DNA from: Bacillota bacterium
GTDB lineage: Bacteria > Bacillota > Sulfobacillia > Sulfobacillales > JAIMBI01
DNA length: 64,000 nucleotides
Assembly: GCA_021846505.1 (NCBI GenBank)
Contig: JAJZWV010000011.1
Span: 1-64,000 of the forward strand
Direction: 5' to 3'
The notes beneath the pieces were generated by a model, which was not told the DNA's origin, ran no database searches, and saw nothing but the letters and a program-made list of their open reading frames with translations. Positions 41,508-49,982 of the stretch are shown piece by piece. Position 1 is the stretch's first letter, and each line of letters begins with the position of its first letter. The translations under genes and the position numbers were made by a program.

Positions 41508-42800
41508 ATGAGCACACCACACACACACCATGCCCTGGCCGCCGAGGCGGCCGCGCTGGATTTGGCCTGGCCCCGGCTGGTGGACCCCCACGCCCTGCAG
41601 GTGCCCGAAGGCACGCTGTACTTGGACGGCAACTCGCTGGGCCCCTCTTCGGCCGCCGCTGCCGGGGCCGTGCGCGCCGCGCTGGACCGATGGGCCGCCG
41701 TGGGCGTGCTGGGCTGGTCGGATGGCGATGCCCCCTGGTTCCACGCGGCGGAGCGCACTGCGGCCCGCTTGGCGCCGCTCGTGGGGGCGGAGGCGGGGGA
41801 GCTGGTGGTGGCCGGCACCACCACCCAGCTGCTCCACCAGCTGCTGGCGACGTTTTACCGCCCCACCGCCGAACGCTTCCGCATCGTGATTGAGCAAGGC
41901 GCGTTTCCCACCGATCGCCACGCGGTGAACAGCCTGCTGGCCGCGCGCGGGCAAAGCCCCGCCCGCGCTGTGGCCGAGGTGGCGCCCAGCGCGCAGGGCT
42001 TTTTGGATATAGATGAGGTGGCCGCCGCCTTTCGCCCCGACGTGCAGCTGGCCGTGCTGCCGGGGGTGGTGTACACCACCGGCCAGCGGCTGCCCATAGC
42101 GCGTCTGGACGCGGCGGCGCGGCGGGCAGGCGTCCGCATCGTGTGGGACTTGTCCCACAGTGTGGGCCTGGTGCCGCATCGGCTGCATGACGAAGTGGAG
42201 CTGGCTGTGTTTTGCACGTACAAGTACCTAAACGGCGGGCCCGGCTCTCCCGCGGCCGCCTTCGTGCACCGCGCACTGCTGCCCATCGCTCCCGCCCATC
42301 AGGGATGGTGGGGCCAAGACAAAGCGGCGCAGTTTGGCATGCGGGAGCTGTGGGCCGGCGCCAGTGATGCAGGAGCCTTGCAGCTGGGCACGCCCAGCGT
42401 GCTGGCCCTGGCCGCGCTGGAAGGCGCGCTCACGCTGTATCAGGGCGTCGCGATGGAGGACGTGGAAGCCCGGGCCGGCATGCTGACTGACTTTCTGTGC
42501 CGTGCCTCAGACGCCCTCCTCGCTCCCTGGGGCGTTCGGGTGGCCACGCCGCGCGAGCCCCGGGGCCGCGGTGGCCACGTGGCGCTGGCGCATCCCGATG
42601 CGCCCGCCCTGTCACTGGCGCTGCGCCAGCGGCGGGTGATTGTCGACTACCGCCCGCCCAATTTGCTGCGCCTGGCGCCGGCGCCGCTTTACACCGACGC
42701 CGCCGACGTGCTGGCAGCGGTGGCATGCCTCGCGCGCATTTTGTCGTCCGGCGGCCACGCCGCCTTTGCTGACCCGGCGGCCCGCGCGGCGGTCACCTAG
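41508..42800 (+). CDS. kynU: Kynureninase
   Basis: 430 residues, aminotransferase class V fold. TLYLDGNSLGPSSAAAAGAV, GVLGWSDGDAPWFHAAER, VVYTTGQRLPIARLDAAARRAG, WDLSHSVGLVPHRLHD and the PLP-lysine segment CTYKYLNGGPGSPAAAFVH (Lys about 240) match KynU. It hydrolyses kynurenine to anthranilate and alanine. No other kyn gene is near, so either the pathway is scattered or kynurenine is imported. Its stop overlaps that of the convergent MFS gene. Confidence 0.93.
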   Translation: MSTPHTHHALAAEAAALDLAWPRLVDPHALQVPEGTLYLDGNSLGPSSAAAAGAVRAALDRWAAVGVLGWSDGDAPWFHAAERTAARLAPLVGAEAGELVVAGTTTQLLHQLLATFYRPTAERFRIVIEQGAFPTDRHAVNSLLAARGQSPARAVAEVAPSAQGFLDIDEVAAAFRPDVQLAVLPGVVYTTGQRLPIARLDAAARRAGVRIVWDLSHSVGLVPHRLHDEVELAVFCTYKYLNGGPGSPAAAFVHRALLPIAPAHQGWWGQDKAAQFGMRELWAGASDAGALQLGTPSVLALAALEGALTLYQGVAMEDVEARAGMLTDFLCRASDALLAPWGVRVATPREPRGRGGHVALAHPDAPALSLALRQRRVIVDYRPPNLLRLAPAPLYTDAADVLAAVACLARILSSGGHAAFADPAARAAVT

Positions 42801-43981
42801 CCGGGCGCCGGCGCCGGGAGGCGCCGCCCCGCGACCCAAAGTACCGCGGGCGCCGCCAGCAGTACCAGCGCACTCAGCAGCAGCGCGGGCTCCAGAGTGT
42901 GCGTGGCGTCCGTGAGCCAGCCGGCCGCAATGGGCCCCACCATTTGCCCCGTGCCAAACGCGACGGTGAGCTGCGCCACCGTCCGGGCGCCGTCATGCGG
43001 GGACGCGTCCCGTCCCAGCAGCATGACCAGCCCCATGACTCCCAGAAACGTGCCGCCAAACAGCACCGAAGCCACGGCCGCCGCCGCCAGCCCGCTTACC
43101 CATACCGGGAGCAGGACACCGGCGGCCTCAGTCAGATACACCGCATAGACGGCGCGCCGGGCACCCCACCGCCGGGCCGCCAGCGTCCACAGCCCCACGG
43201 ACGGCGCGGCCGCCAGGCCCACCAGCACCCAACTGGCATCGGCCGCGCCGGGCGACGTCGTCCGGGTGAAAAACGCCGTGATAAAGGTCGCCATGACCAC
43301 GTACCCCAGCCCCTCCAGCGCATACGCCACGACAATGCCCCACAGCGCAAACGGCGGCCGCCGTGCCGTGGCCGGACGGGCGGCCGCCGGCACGCGGTCC
43401 AGGGCGGGCAAGCGCGGTGCCAGCCACCAAACCAGGGCCGCCCCCACCACCGCCATGCCGAGCCACCCTGCGCGCCAGCCGCCCAGCGCCAGCAGCGCCG
43501 GGGTGAGCGCCCCCGTGAGCGCAATGCCCACGCCCACTCCGGCAAACAGCCATGCGCTGCCCCCCGGCCGCCCGGTTTTGTTCATCCAGTCCAAGATAAG
43601 CGCGGTGGCCCACACGAACGCCCACCCGCTGGCTGCGCCGGCAACGCCGCGGAGCGCCATCCACGCGGGCACGGCATCAAAAAGCCCCATCGCCCCCGTC
43701 GCCGCCACCCCCAGCCACAAGGCGAAAGCCAGCCAGCGAATCCGGTCTCGCCCCCGGTGCGCGGGCACCATCCCGGCCGTGAGAGCGCCGATGAGGTACC
43801 CGAGGTAGTTGGCGGACGCGATGGCGCCCGCCACGGTGCTGGAGAGATGGGCCGAACCTATAGACGGCATGGCCGGCAGCATAGGAGTGTAGAGAAAGCG
43901 GCCGATGCCCATGGCCACGACCAACGCGGCCAAGCCAGCCCCCAGCGGCCCCGTGAGTGCCCCGCCAGCCCGGGCGCTCAC
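42797..43981 (-). CDS. MFS transporter, YbfB/YjiJ type
   Basis: 394 residues, 12 predicted membrane helices. The N-terminus (AALVVAMGIGRFLYTPMLPAM) and ASANYLGYLIGALTAG are typical of YbfB/YjiJ transporters. Substrate unknown; the convergent kynureninase may or may not be connected. Starts immediately after the fxsA stop. Confidence 0.85.
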   Translation of the reverse strand: MSARAGGALTGPLGAGLAALVVAMGIGRFLYTPMLPAMPSIGSAHLSSTVAGAIASANYLGYLIGALTAGMVPAHRGRDRIRWLAFALWLGVAATGAMGLFDAVPAWMALRGVAGAASGWAFVWATALILDWMNKTGRPGGSAWLFAGVGVGIALTGALTPALLALGGWRAGWLGMAVVGAALVWWLAPRLPALDRVPAAARPATARRPPFALWGIVVAYALEGLGYVVMATFITAFFTRTTSPGAADASWVLVGLAAAPSVGLWTLAARRWGARRAVYAVYLTEAAGVLLPVWVSGLAAAAVASVLFGGTFLGVMGLVMLLGRDASPHDGARTVAQLTVAFGTGQMVGPIAAGWLTDATHTLEPALLLSALVLLAAPAVLWVAGRRLPAPAPG

Positions 43982-44359
43982 TCAGCGGTAGCGGCGGCCC
44001 ATCATGCGGCGCGCCGCATGACGAGCCGTCAGCCGCCACAGCGCCGCGCGCACGGGGGAGATCATTAAGAGGGCGCCGGCCAATCCGGTGGCAGGTCCTG
44101 GCATAATCAGCAGCAGGGCCGCCACCATCACCCCCAGCAGATCGGGAGCATCCACCAGGTCCACCGTGCCCTGGCGCCAGCGCGCGCTCCGCCCCAGCCA
44201 CCAGCGGCGAATCCCCACCACCGCAATCCCGATGCCCACCAGCCACGACACCCAGCTGATGGTGAAGGCCGACCCGAAGCCCCACCAGTGCGCCAGCAGG
44301 AAAAACAGCGCCAGCTCCATCGCAGGTATCAGGGACAAAATGCCCAACACTTTGCTCAC
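43982..44359 (-). CDS. fxsA: FxsA family membrane protein
   Basis: 125 residues, three to four membrane helices. The family core LLLIMPGPATGLAGALLMISPVRAALWRL corresponds to the L-IPGF-TD-LGLLLLIPPVR motif of FxsA. Role is poorly known (interferes with phage T7 exclusion when overproduced in E. coli). Starts with GTG 44359. Confidence 0.8.
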   Translation of the reverse strand: MSKVLGILSLIPAMELALFFLLAHWWGFGSAFTISWVSWLVGIGIAVVGIRRWWLGRSARWRQGTVDLVDAPDLLGVMVAALLLIMPGPATGLAGALLMISPVRAALWRLTARHAARRMMGRRYR

Positions 44360-44575
44360 GCCGAAAAGGTGCCCCCCGCCTCCGTCAGCCTCATTTAGCC
44401 CGTCAGCCTCGTCATTCGTGATGTAGAGTTCCGGTCGCGCATTGGCTTATCTCTGTTCGCCGTCCGCCCCAGCCGCAAGCTAGCGCGATCAGTGTGTGAG
44501 CCATGGCGGGCTGGCGCGACGGCTGTCACTCCAGGCCGCGCCCTGTTGCCTGGCGTCCATCCAGATAGCTAAGTT

Positions 44576-44622
44576 TAGCAGATTTTGTGCCTTGACTCGC
44601 GTCAATCCGCCCAAATCTGCTA
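44576..44622 (-). terminator. Stem-loop overlapping the stop codon of the MFS gene
   Basis: TAGCAGATTT and AAATCTGCTA form a perfect 10-bp outer stem; inside it TTGAC-TCGC-GTCAA forms a 5-bp inner hairpin. The right arm includes the stop codon of the transporter gene at 44620. It likely ends that transcript. Confidence 0.55.
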
Positions 44623-45798
44623 CGGCGGAACCCCATGGGGGCGGGCGGTCAGGACCCACACCGCCGCCAGTGCTAAGATGGCGGCCTGAAAAACCAGCGG
44701 CGCCTCGGGGCGGAACCGATACAGCAGCGCACCGGGAAACGGTGCCACCGCGCCCGCCATTTCGGCCGCTAGGTTTAGCACGCCGTAAGCCGTGCCCGCC
44801 TCCGGCCCCCGCACAACACGCCCCACGGCGACGCCGGTCAGAAGGTGGCTCCCGCCGCCAGCGCCGCGCACGCCCGCAGCTCCCACCTGCACCCACAGGA
44901 TGCGTGGCCAGCCAAACAGCCCGACGATCCCGAGGGTGCCCACGCTGATGCCCAGCCCCAGCGCAAACGGCAGCCCCACCCGCTCCGCCAGCCGCCCCCA
45001 CAGAGGCCCGCTGGCGGCGCCCACCAGCATGGCCAGGCCGGACAGGAGGCCAATGGTTTGGACCGAGAGTCCGCCGGCCGCGCGCCAAAATGGCACCACG
45101 TACGGCCCGGCCAGCCCGCCCGCCAGCGCCAGCACGGCCGTCAGCGCCACCCAGCGATACAGGCGGGGGCGCCTTCGCCACACAAAGGCCCGCGGGGGGC
45201 CGGCAGCAGGGCCGGGGTCAATGGGCCACACCATCACGGTCGACAGCAAAAAAATAGCCGCCGCCAGGTAAAACAGGACGTGAAATCCCGCGCGCGCGAC
45301 GACAAAGCCCCCGGCGGCGGGCCCCAGCACCGCGCCGGCGGCAAAGGCGCCCATCACGGCGTTGTACGCCAGCGCCAGCCGGTCTTGGGCTTCCCTCTGA
45401 ATGTACGCCTGGGCCGCGGGCGTGGAAAAGGACGTGCCAAAGTACAGCAGCACGCCCACCGCCAGCCACTGCCAGTGTGGGGCCCAGGCAAACAGCAGCG
45501 GCGCCGGCACCGCAAGGGCCCAGCCCCAGCGAATCAGCCAGCGCCGGTCAAATCGATCGGCACAGTACCCTCCCGGCAAGGCGCTGGCCGCCGTCACCAC
45601 GCCGGCCAAGGCGGCCAGCCACCCAATGGCCAGGGCCGATCCCCCCAACTGCTCCACGTACAGCGGCCACAGCGTGCCGTACAGCCCAAATCCCAAGCCC
45701 CAGAGGCCCATCGCGGCCGCCAGCCGGATGACGTTGGGACTTAACCCCCACCACCTCACCGCCACGGGGATGCTCCACGCGTCGCCATGGGCATCCAT
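44620..45798 (-). CDS. MFS transporter
   Basis: 392 residues, 12 predicted membrane helices. Contains the loop 2-3 motif as GGYCADRFDRRWLI and, after the middle, GRLAERVGLPFAL. YIQREAQDRLALAYNAVMGAFAAGAVLGP resembles drug-efflux type MFS proteins. Substrate not predictable. Confidence 0.85.
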   Translation of the reverse strand: MDAHGDAWSIPVAVRWWGLSPNVIRLAAAMGLWGLGFGLYGTLWPLYVEQLGGSALAIGWLAALAGVVTAASALPGGYCADRFDRRWLIRWGWALAVPAPLLFAWAPHWQWLAVGVLLYFGTSFSTPAAQAYIQREAQDRLALAYNAVMGAFAAGAVLGPAAGGFVVARAGFHVLFYLAAAIFLLSTVMVWPIDPGPAAGPPRAFVWRRRPRLYRWVALTAVLALAGGLAGPYVVPFWRAAGGLSVQTIGLLSGLAMLVGAASGPLWGRLAERVGLPFALGLGISVGTLGIVGLFGWPRILWVQVGAAGVRGAGGGSHLLTGVAVGRVVRGPEAGTAYGVLNLAAEMAGAVAPFPGALLYRFRPEAPLVFQAAILALAAVWVLTARPHGVPP

Positions 45799-45848
45799 AC
45801 GCGAGCGGTGGCCGGCGCCATGCCGGGGAATCGGGCCCCACCGCTAAG

Positions 45849-46250
45849 CTAGGACGGGCTGGACCCTCCGCCGGCGGCAGGCGGCTCGCCCGCGGCCGCC
45901 TGCAGCAGTTTGAGAGGCAGGCGCGCCAGGCCTTCCACGGCCCACAGCAGCTCGTCCGCACCCATCCGCAGCGGCGATGCCTCACCCTTTGGGGTCTTGG
46001 ACCGCACGTATCGCCGCGCCAGGCGAAACGGTGCGGCCACGATGGAGTCCAGATACCAAAGCTCCCGGCGCACCGCGTCGTTGAGGGATCTGACGTGCAC
46101 GGCGTCCAGCGGCGGCCGGGGGTGCGGCCGCGGGGCTGGCCGCCCGCTGGACGCCTTCTCCCCGCCCGGCACGGCTTGCCCCGGCCCTCGCTCGCGCTGT
46201 GGCGCCGGCGGCTGGCCGTCTTGGCTCGCTGGGTCGTTGTGGTTGGCCAT
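45849..46250 (-). CDS. Unknown Pro-rich protein
   Basis: 133 residues. The first 45 are Pro/Gly/Arg-rich and probably disordered; residues 50-115 form a helical part (SLNDAVRRELWYLDSIVAAPFRLARRYVRSK; ADELLWAVEGLARLPLKLLQAA). GGAGGAATC precedes ATG 46250. Family not recognised. Confidence 0.6.
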   Translation of the reverse strand: MANHNDPASQDGQPPAPQRERGPGQAVPGGEKASSGRPAPRPHPRPPLDAVHVRSLNDAVRRELWYLDSIVAAPFRLARRYVRSKTPKGEASPLRMGADELLWAVEGLARLPLKLLQAAAGEPPAAGGGSSPS

Positions 46251-46405
46251 GATTCCTCCTGCTTTCGATGTTTGATGCGCGTAGTGTCGGCTGCGGTCAG
46301 CCCTTTATGCGCGGATCGGCGAGGGCACTGTTGGCCAGCAGCCGCATAAGCTTAAAGAGCCGGCGGGCGGCAGCGCGCAGCGCCCCGGCAGAAGGAGGCC
46401 AACTC

Positions 46406-46762
46406 GTGCGGCGTCGGCTGTTGAAGTCTAAAATCCACCGGGCCACCGTGATCGTGGGGGACCTGAACTACGAGGGCAGCCTCACGCTGGGCCGCGCGTT
46501 GATGGCCGCGGCCCATTTGGTGCCCTACGAGTACGTGCACATCACCAACATCAACAACGGGACCCACTGGGTCACGTACGCACTGGAAGACCCTGACCAC
46601 CCCGAGATGGTGTGCATGAACGGGACCGCCGCGCGCCATTTTCTGCCCGGCGACCCCGTTATCGTGCTGGCCTACGCCGAGGTGGACGATCAGGAGGCGG
46701 CCCGCCATCATCCCCACACGGTTCACGTAGATGCCCAAAACCGCGTGGTGCGAATCGAGTGA
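46406..46762 (+). CDS. panD: Aspartate 1-decarboxylase PanD
   Basis: 118 residues from GTG 46406 with GAAGGAGG 7 bases upstream. LLKSKIHRATV is the family start; the self-processing pair G24-S25 (YEGSLTL) creates the pyruvoyl cofactor. ITNINNGTHWVTYALE and CMNGTAARHFLPGDPVIVLAYA follow. It makes beta-alanine for pantothenate. panB and panC are not in the window. Confidence 0.96.
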   Translation: MRRRLLKSKIHRATVIVGDLNYEGSLTLGRALMAAAHLVPYEYVHITNINNGTHWVTYALEDPDHPEMVCMNGTAARHFLPGDPVIVLAYAEVDDQEAARHHPHTVHVDAQNRVVRIE

Positions 46763-46772
46763 GGCGTGTGCC

Positions 46773-47384
46773 TCAGCCTGGCGCGCGGCCGGGCCAGCGC
46801 GCGATCACCGACCAGTCCCGGTCCTCGGCGAGTTTGGAAAACTCCGGCCCCACCGGCGCCTGATACTTGGCCGCCGGCTGGGAGTAGGGCGCGGCCGCGC
46901 TTTCCAATTCGTGGAACACCAGCTGCGCCACCCGCACACCCGGGTACAGATACACCGGGGTGTCGGCCAAGTTCGCCAGCTCCAGCGTCAGCGATCCCCG
47001 GTATCCGGGCTGCACCATAATCGCCGTGGCCACCATGAGGCCCAGTCGGCCCCACGACGAGCGGCCAATCACGTAGGCCATCAAGTCGCGCGGCACCGAC
47101 AGGTACTCCAGCGTCGCCCCCAGCACCAGCTGGTTGGGATGCAAAATCATGCGGCCGCCCACATCGACCCGCACCCGCTCCTGGAAGTCGCTCACGGTGG
47201 AGCCGGCCAGCGGATCAATGGGCCCTCGCGCCGAACGCTTCAGCAAGATAAAGTCGGTTCCCAGCCGCACGTCCAGGCTGCCGCTCTGCACCTGGCCCAG
47301 AGACAGCAGCGGTGTCACCACCAGCCGCCGCTCGGGGTCCGCCGCGCGCATGCGAGCCCACAAATCGTCCTCACCCAGCACCAA
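46773..47384 (-). CDS. dcd: dCTP deaminase family protein
   Basis: 203 residues from TTG 47384 behind AAAGGAGG. SGSLDVRLGTDFIL, YVIGRSSWGRLGLMVATAIMVQPGYRGSLTLELANLADTPVYLYPGVRVAQLVFHEL match Dcd, including the catalytic Glu in LTLELAN. dCTP deaminase supplies dUMP/dUTP for dTMP; some members also cleave dUTP. The strand is opposite to panD, 10 bases apart. Confidence 0.9.
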   Translation of the reverse strand: MVLGEDDLWARMRAADPERRLVVTPLLSLGQVQSGSLDVRLGTDFILLKRSARGPIDPLAGSTVSDFQERVRVDVGGRMILHPNQLVLGATLEYLSVPRDLMAYVIGRSSWGRLGLMVATAIMVQPGYRGSLTLELANLADTPVYLYPGVRVAQLVFHELESAAAPYSQPAAKYQAPVGPEFSKLAEDRDWSVIARWPGRAPG

Positions 47385-48009
47385 GTTGGCCGCCTCCTTT
47401 GGGGGTGCCGGCCGTGCCCGCCGGCACCTCCTCCCGCGCGCCGGGCTCGAGCGCTCGCCAGCGCAGGGTCAGCGTGGTGGCCTCGATGGCCTTCACCGCC
47501 AAGGCATCAAACTCGCGGCGGCCCTCAGCCTGGAGCCCCCGCAGGGCTTTGAGAATGGCGCCGCGCCCCATGGGGGGCCCGTCCGGCGGCCAGTGCGGCG
47601 GGAGGCCGGCCATGAGGCAGCGCCGCGACTCCTCCTGCTCGGCCGGCGTGCCTTCCGCCAGCCGGGCTGCCACCAGCGCTTCCCCCCCGGTGCCGCGGGC
47701 CGCCTCCAGCGCCATGTCCGCCAGGCACACCGGGTTTTCCCCATCTGGGGCCGCATAGCCAATCAGGGCCCCATGAGCCACCGGCACCACCTCGGGGCGG
47801 CCCGTGGGCACGAAAGCCCAGTCAGTGTCGGGCGGGCAGAGCCAGTGGACCACCGCGGCCGCGGCGGTGCTGCCGGCCTGGCCCGCACCTATCATCCAAT
47901 GGGCGGTATCCGGGCCCGGCTCCACCCGCGCTAACAGCGCCCCCGCAGGCGCCTCCACCAGCGCCCGCTGCCGCTCCCACCAGCGGCGCCATTCCTCCCG
48001 TGTCGCCAA
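47371..48009 (-). CDS. Unknown protein upstream of dcd
   Basis: 212 residues from TTG 48009 with GGGAGGG in front. EEWRRWWERQRALVEAPAGALLARVEPGPDTAHWMIGAGQAG and LADMALEAARGTGGEALVAARLAEGTPAEQEE look like a soluble alpha/beta protein. It overlaps the start of dcd by 14 bases, so the two are translationally linked. No family recognised. Confidence 0.65.
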   Translation of the reverse strand: MATREEWRRWWERQRALVEAPAGALLARVEPGPDTAHWMIGAGQAGSTAAAAVVHWLCPPDTDWAFVPTGRPEVVPVAHGALIGYAAPDGENPVCLADMALEAARGTGGEALVAARLAEGTPAEQEESRRCLMAGLPPHWPPDGPPMGRGAILKALRGLQAEGRREFDALAVKAIEATTLTLRWRALEPGAREEVPAGTAGTPKGGGQLGAG

Positions 48010-48146
48010 AAGGACCCTCCCGTTGTGCTACGTTGTAGGCGACCTCCGCCGCTTCTGACGCCTATTGTACGGTTTGTGCGCCGGAGCCGCGCGAGTCGCC
48101 GGCGGGGGCCGGGAGGTGGCGGAACCGCCCGGGAAGCGAAAGGGGA

Positions 48147-48815
48147 ATGGGCATCATGTGCGCCAACCGATTGTCCGCGCCAGCTTCAGCGGCCCCGGCA
48201 GCCGTCTTTGCAGGGTTCCCGGCCGCGGTGTTTGAGGTGTTTCGCCAGGAGGATTTCGACGCCTGCATGGCCGCCCTGCGCCGCGAGGCGACGCCGCGGC
48301 TCTCCGCGCTGGGCCAGCAACTGGTGCCAGCGCTGTCGGCCCGCCTGCAGGCGGCGGCCTACGCCCACGTAGCCCGCCACCTGCGCCGCCGGGTCCATCC
48401 GCCCGAGGATACCTGGGTGGCGTGGAGCACGACGCCGCGCGGCTACAAGGCCCAGGTGCACTTCGAGGTGGGGGTGTCCCGCCGCGGAGGCTTTGTGCGG
48501 CTGGCCGCCCTCGCGGAGGCGGGGCCAGCCAAGGCTGCCTTTATTGGCCAGCTCAGCCCCGCGCGACTGCAGGCACTGCCTCCAGGGCCGTCACCGGTGC
48601 TGTTCACGCCCGACCACCATGGTGCGGTGAAGGTACCCGCAGCCCAGTTGGACGCGGACTGGGTGTCGCTCGAGCGGCAGGCTCGCCGTGTCCAGAGCGG
48701 AGTCGCCCTCGTCATCGAAACCCCGGCCGAGGCCGTGGTGCGCCGCGGAGCCCAGTGGGCGGACGACGTGCTCGCCGCCATCGACCGGCTGCTGCCACTA
48801 GCCTCCCTGGGATAA
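48147..48815 (+). CDS. DUF1054 protein (YktB, UPF0637)
   Basis: 222 residues. AVFEVFRQEDFDACMAALRREATPRLSALGQQL and YAHVARHLRRRVHPPEDTWVAWSTTPRGYKAQVHFEVGV are the DUF1054 core (HVAKH-RR-V-PP-DTWVAF). Function unknown; common in Bacilli. ATG 48156 has better SD spacing than 48147. Confidence 0.85.
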   Translation: MGIMCANRLSAPASAAPAAVFAGFPAAVFEVFRQEDFDACMAALRREATPRLSALGQQLVPALSARLQAAAYAHVARHLRRRVHPPEDTWVAWSTTPRGYKAQVHFEVGVSRRGGFVRLAALAEAGPAKAAFIGQLSPARLQALPPGPSPVLFTPDHHGAVKVPAAQLDADWVSLERQARRVQSGVALVIETPAEAVVRRGAQWADDVLAAIDRLLPLASLG

Positions 48816-48831
48816 GCTTGCCGGCGGCGCC

Positions 48832-49755
48832 TCACCTGCGCACCCAGGCTGGCAGGGCCTCTGCCGCCAGGGGAAACACCGTCGCGAAGCTATCCAGCAG
48901 CGCCGTCAGCGCCGGATGCCCATGCCCGTCCACCGGCAGGATCAGAGAGGTGACCCGGGTCATCGGCGCGAGCTGTTCGACGGGGATCACGGCGAGCGTT
49001 CCCGCCCGGAGGTCCTCCTCGACCACCGAGTGGGGCATGAACGCCGCCCCCAGCCCCAGCCGCACCATGGAGCGCACGCCCTCGTGGCTGTTGAACTCCA
49101 TTTTGACTCTGAGCAGCACCCCCTGGCGCTCCAGCATTCCATCCACGAACGACCGAAACCGAGACGGCGTCTGATAAGAGATAAACCCCAAGTCGGCGAG
49201 GCGCGCCAGCGGCAGGGGCTTCGGCCAGTGGGCCGCGATCGCGGGCGCCGCCACCAGCACCACGCGGTCCTCGGCGAGCGGCAACGACACGAGTCGCGGA
49301 TGCACGATCGGTACGGTGACCACCGCCAAGTCCACTTCGTGAGCCAGCACCCGGTCCACACTGTCCTGCACTTCGCCGCTTTCCACGTGGACCTGCACCG
49401 CCGGGTAGTGCCGGCCAAAGTAGGCCAGCACACGCGGCAGCACGGTGGTGCTCACCATGCTCACCGCCCCCAGCCGCACGGTGCCGTGGCCAGGCCGCTC
49501 CAGGGTGGCCACGGCGTCCGCCGCCTGGTCCACCAGCGCCGTGATGCGGCGGGCATAGCCGTAAAGAAGCTCGCCGGCGGGCGTGAGGTGCAGCCGGCGG
49601 CCGCGGCGCCACAGCAGCTTGCACTCCAGCTCCTGCTCCAGCACCGCCAGCTGCTTGGTCACCGCCGGCTGGGTCAGCGCCAGCTGCATGGCGGCCCGCG
49701 TCAAGCTGCCGGACTCCACCACCCGCACGAACGTTTTCAGCTGATGCAGCTGCAT
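48832..49755 (-). CDS. LysR-type transcriptional regulator
   Basis: 307 residues. N-terminal winged helix MQLHQLKTFVRVVESGSLTRAAMQLALTQPAVTKQLAVLEQELECKLLWRRGRRLHLTPAGELL, then a periplasmic-binding-type effector domain (about 90-295). It is divergent from korAB with about 227 bases between, the normal layout for an LTTR and its target, so korAB is a candidate target. Confidence 0.93.
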   Translation of the reverse strand: MQLHQLKTFVRVVESGSLTRAAMQLALTQPAVTKQLAVLEQELECKLLWRRGRRLHLTPAGELLYGYARRITALVDQAADAVATLERPGHGTVRLGAVSMVSTTVLPRVLAYFGRHYPAVQVHVESGEVQDSVDRVLAHEVDLAVVTVPIVHPRLVSLPLAEDRVVLVAAPAIAAHWPKPLPLARLADLGFISYQTPSRFRSFVDGMLERQGVLLRVKMEFNSHEGVRSMVRLGLGAAFMPHSVVEEDLRAGTLAVIPVEQLAPMTRVTSLILPVDGHGHPALTALLDSFATVFPLAAEALPAWVRR

Positions 49756-49870
49756 GCCAGCCCCCCCTTTTCTGGTTCCCTAATCTGGCTCTCGGCGCCG
49801 CGCCCTACAGGGTGCCGCCGCTTCCGCTAGAATAACTTCGCGGAATACCCGTGATAACGGACCGTCATTT

Positions 49871-49900
49871 TTGATCGCTCCCAGATGCGGCTACTATGAT
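49871..49900 (+). promoter_or_regulatory. korAB promoter
   Basis: TTGATC, 18-base spacer, TATGAT (5/6). It lies about 80 bases before the korA start in the region shared with the LysR gene. Confidence 0.5.
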
Positions 49901-49982
49901 GGAGTGAGTACCAAGGGCGCGGCGCCCGGCTCTGCCTGAGCGGCACGCCGAAGCCCTAAGCTTGTGGGGGGGGCGCTCGGGG

